A DNA stretch of 64,000 bases. Origin: Sphaerotilus montanus. Lineage in GTDB: Bacteria; Pseudomonadota; Gammaproteobacteria; Burkholderiales; Burkholderiaceae_C. Of this stretch, positions 61,949 to 64,000 are shown in pieces (within the stretch, counting starts at the first letter, position 1; every line of letters starts with the position of its first letter). The position numbers were made by a program, and so were the translations under genes. Location: assembly GCF_013410775.1 (NCBI RefSeq), contig NZ_JACCFH010000002.1, positions 1 through 64,000 of the forward strand, read 5' to 3'. A model generated the notes under the pieces. The model saw only the letters and a list, made by a program, of their open reading frames with translations, was not told the DNA's origin and did not search any database.

Positions 61949-64000
61949 ATGTTGCGCCATTCCAGCCGCCGCCTGCGCCTTGACCAAAACGTGCTGGCAA
62001 AGCGCTTGGTGGGTGCGGTAACCTACGACCGCATCGCTGGCTACTTTCGCAGCAGCTTGTTCGAGGTGGCGGGCGAGGCCCTGGCGCAGGTGCAAGGGCC
62101 GATACGCATCGTCTGCAATTCCGACTTGGACCCGCAGGACTTGATCACCGCTGCCGCTGCGCAGGCTGCTCTGCGCCGGAGCTGGTGCGCCGGCAAACCC
62201 GAGGACGCACCACCTGCCGCACTGCCCCGCTACAAAGCACTATACGAGGCCCTGACCAGCAAGCGCATCGAGGTGCGGGTGCTGCCGGACACGGCGTTTG
62301 GTCTTATCCACGGCAAGGCCGGTGTAGTGCGGCGCGCTGATGGCAGGGCCACGGCATTCCTGGGCAGCGTGAACGAGAGCGCCAGTGCTTGGCGGTTGAA
62401 CTACGAGCTGCTGTGGGAGGACGACGCTCCCGACACCGTAGCCTGGGTGCAGGAGGAGTTTGACGCCCTCTGGAACGATCCGCGCGCCATCGACTTGAGC
62501 GTGTGCCCGTTCATTGCGCAGGACGTACAGCGCATTGCAGCCCGCCGGATCATCGAGGTACCGCAGTGGAAGGCTACTGCCGACACCCAGATCGCCGCTG
62601 CTTCTGCGGCGGTGGAAACGCCGGTCTACCGCCGCGAGCAGGGCCTGTGGCCGCACCAGAAGTACTTTGCCCAGTTGGCTCTGGAGCGTCACCGCCTGGG
62701 TGGTGCGCGGCTGGTGCTGGCAGACCAGGTGGGCCTGGGCAAGACCGTGCAACTGGCCATGGCCGCGATGCTGATGGCGCTGGAAGATCCGGATGGAGGG
62801 CCGGTGCTGGTGCTGGCCCCCAAGCCTCTGTTGCAGCAATGGCAAGGCGAGTTGATGGAGCTGCTGCATTTACCGTCGGCGCGCTGGAACGGCCGCGCCT
62901 GGGTTGATGAGCACGCGCTGGAATATCCGTCCGAAGGCGTCAGGTCGCTGGGCAAGTGCCCGCGCCGCATCGGGCTGGTGTCGCAGGGTCTGGTGGTTCG
63001 CGGGCTGCCGGAGGCCCTGCAGCAGTTGCTGTCGCGCCGCTACACCTGTGTGATCGTTGACGAGGCGCACCGCGCCCGGCGCCGCAACGTGCCCAAGGTG
63101 GACGCCAGCGACGAGGATGTGGACGAACGCGCCGAGCCGAACAAGCTGATGGCCTTCCTGAAACAGATCGGTCCATGCACCAAGAGCATGTTGCTGGCCA
63201 CAGCCACCCCGGTGCAGTTACATCCGCTGGAGGCCTGGGACTTGTTGGATATCCTGTCCCATGGCAACGACGGTGTGCTGGGAGGCTGGACGCGTACCAG
63301 TCCCTGGTTCCGGCCCAGCCACTGCCTGGCGGTTGCCAACGGAGAGGCCTCGGTACCAACCGAGGTGAAGGCAGGCTGGCAGTACGTGCGCGACCCCTTG
63401 CCAGCGCGGGCCGAAGGTGACGGCTTCGACCGCATCCGCCGCAACCTTGACGCCGACGACCACACTTGGCAGTTCGCGCCCGAGGTGCTGGACAAGCTCT
63501 CGCCTGCAATCCGCCGTGTGCAGTTGCAGAACGGTGTACTACCAGGCTACGGCGACCAGTTCAACCCGCTGCTGCGCTGCATCGTGCGGCGCACACGTGG
63601 CTACCTGGAGGCCACCGTCAACCCGGCGACTGGTGGCTATTTCCTGCCCAAGGTGACCGTCCGCCTGTTTGGTGAAGACAGCACCAGCGCGCTGGGGTTG
63701 GGTGGGTACTTGCGCGAGGCCTATGAGGAAGCTGAGGAGTTCAGCCGGCTGATGCAACAACGCGTGCGAGGTGCAGGCTTCTTCAAGACGCTGCTGCTGC
63801 GACGCTTGGGTAGCTCAATGGAGGCTGGCCGCAATACCGTGATGAAGCTACTGAGCAGTGCTCCCGACGAAGTGACGGACGAAGACGACGATGACACTGA
63901 CGACGTGGCTCAGGGCGAAGAATCCCCGCCACGCGGCAGCACCGCGACTTCCGACTTCAAGGATTTCACCAAGGCCGAGGTAGCCTCGCTGCAGCGCTGT
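61949..64000 (+). CDS. PLD-domain SNF2-type helicase (cut by right edge)
   Basis: At least 684 residues are visible, open to the window end. The N-terminal PLD-like domain has an HxK-type site (LIHGKAGVVRR) near residue 120 and FLGSVNESASAW, as in DISARM- and R-M-associated PLD-helicase fusions. A SNF2/SF2 helicase core follows: PHQKYFAQLAL, Walker A LADQVGLGKTVQLA near 260, VLVLAPKPLLQQW, a DEAH box (CVIVDEAHRARRR) near 370, and motif III LLATATPVQLHP. The acidic stretch DEDDDDTDD near 645 precedes the right edge. The second RecA domain and any nuclease domain at the C-terminus are outside the window. It starts 17 bases after the methylase stop. Confidence 0.85.
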   Translation, partial: MLRHSSRRLRLDQNVLAKRLVGAVTYDRIAGYFRSSLFEVAGEALAQVQGPIRIVCNSDLDPQDLITAAAAQAALRRSWCAGKPEDAPPAALPRYKALYEALTSKRIEVRVLPDTAFGLIHGKAGVVRRADGRATAFLGSVNESASAWRLNYELLWEDDAPDTVAWVQEEFDALWNDPRAIDLSVCPFIAQDVQRIAARRIIEVPQWKATADTQIAAASAAVETPVYRREQGLWPHQKYFAQLALERHRLGGARLVLADQVGLGKTVQLAMAAMLMALEDPDGGPVLVLAPKPLLQQWQGELMELLHLPSARWNGRAWVDEHALEYPSEGVRSLGKCPRRIGLVSQGLVVRGLPEALQQLLSRRYTCVIVDEAHRARRRNVPKVDASDEDVDERAEPNKLMAFLKQIGPCTKSMLLATATPVQLHPLEAWDLLDILSHGNDGVLGGWTRTSPWFRPSHCLAVANGEASVPTEVKAGWQYVRDPLPARAEGDGFDRIRRNLDADDHTWQFAPEVLDKLSPAIRRVQLQNGVLPGYGDQFNPLLRCIVRRTRGYLEATVNPATGGYFLPKVTVRLFGEDSTSALGLGGYLREAYEEAEEFSRLMQQRVRGAGFFKTLLLRRLGSSMEAGRNTVMKLLSSAPDEVTDEDDDDTDDVAQGEESPPRGSTATSDFKDFTKAEVASLQRC

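Overview
The window is GC-rich DNA that reads like a beta-proteobacterium of the Burkholderiales type. This rests on codon use and on the kinds of replicon, IS and defence genes present; no rRNA or tRNA is available to place it better. An iteron-type Rep gene, an iteron array, parA/parB with palindromic centromere candidates and a mobilization region with an oriT-like hairpin together indicate a plasmid, or a plasmid integrated into a larger replicon. The rep-ori-par block (about 36.5-40.9 kb) and the mobilization block (about 46.3-48.4 kb) are visibly richer in A+T than their surroundings, so the replicon is a mosaic.

Region 1 (1-17.5 kb) is the 3' part of a tightly packed, forward-strand extracellular contractile injection system (eCIS, Afp/PVC-like) operon. 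In order it holds a VgrG-type spike (cut by the left edge), a PAAR tip, a gp25-like baseplate protein, a giant baseplate J protein, a putative fibre, a second large baseplate-type protein, a CIS tape-measure/terminator-type protein, an AAA+ ATPase, a predicted membrane-anchored TIM-barrel-like protein, and an eCIS-core (DUF4157) effector. The effector's C-terminus carries a PD-(D/E)XK-nuclease-like signature. Most neighbours overlap by a few bases. A small gene right after the effector is broken by an IS1595-family element.

Region 2 (18.5-34 kb) carries a NarL-type response regulator, a tyrosine recombinase, and then a reverse-strand two-gene system. Its main gene is giant. Three identical 1,250-bp IS3-family copies sit in it or at its edge. 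Removing two of them, each with a 3-bp target duplication, rejoins three open frames into one reading frame of at least 2,731 codons. That product would join a PIWI-RE/RNase H-like N-terminal region, long helical and linker regions, a STAND-like P-loop ATPase and a winged-helix-like C-terminal region. The third IS copy truncates the 5' end. This is the best candidate for an undescribed, here inactivated, system.

Region 3 (34-43.6 kb) has three unrecognised genes, the replication and partition module, and an IS nest: an IS5-type element inside an IS6-type transposase gene, then IS66 debris. Region 4 (43.7-54.9 kb) has an AbiE toxin-antitoxin pair, a MobA/MobL-type relaxase with an upstream oriT-like hairpin, a 167-bp tandem repeat full of palindromes, and a 1,773-aa exonuclease-RecQ-UvrD fusion followed by a decayed second IS6 copy. 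Region 5 (55.3 kb to the right edge) is a forward-strand methyltransferase defence cassette: DUF499 ATPase, DUF3780, DUF1156 DNA methylase and a PLD-SNF2 helicase that runs off the window.
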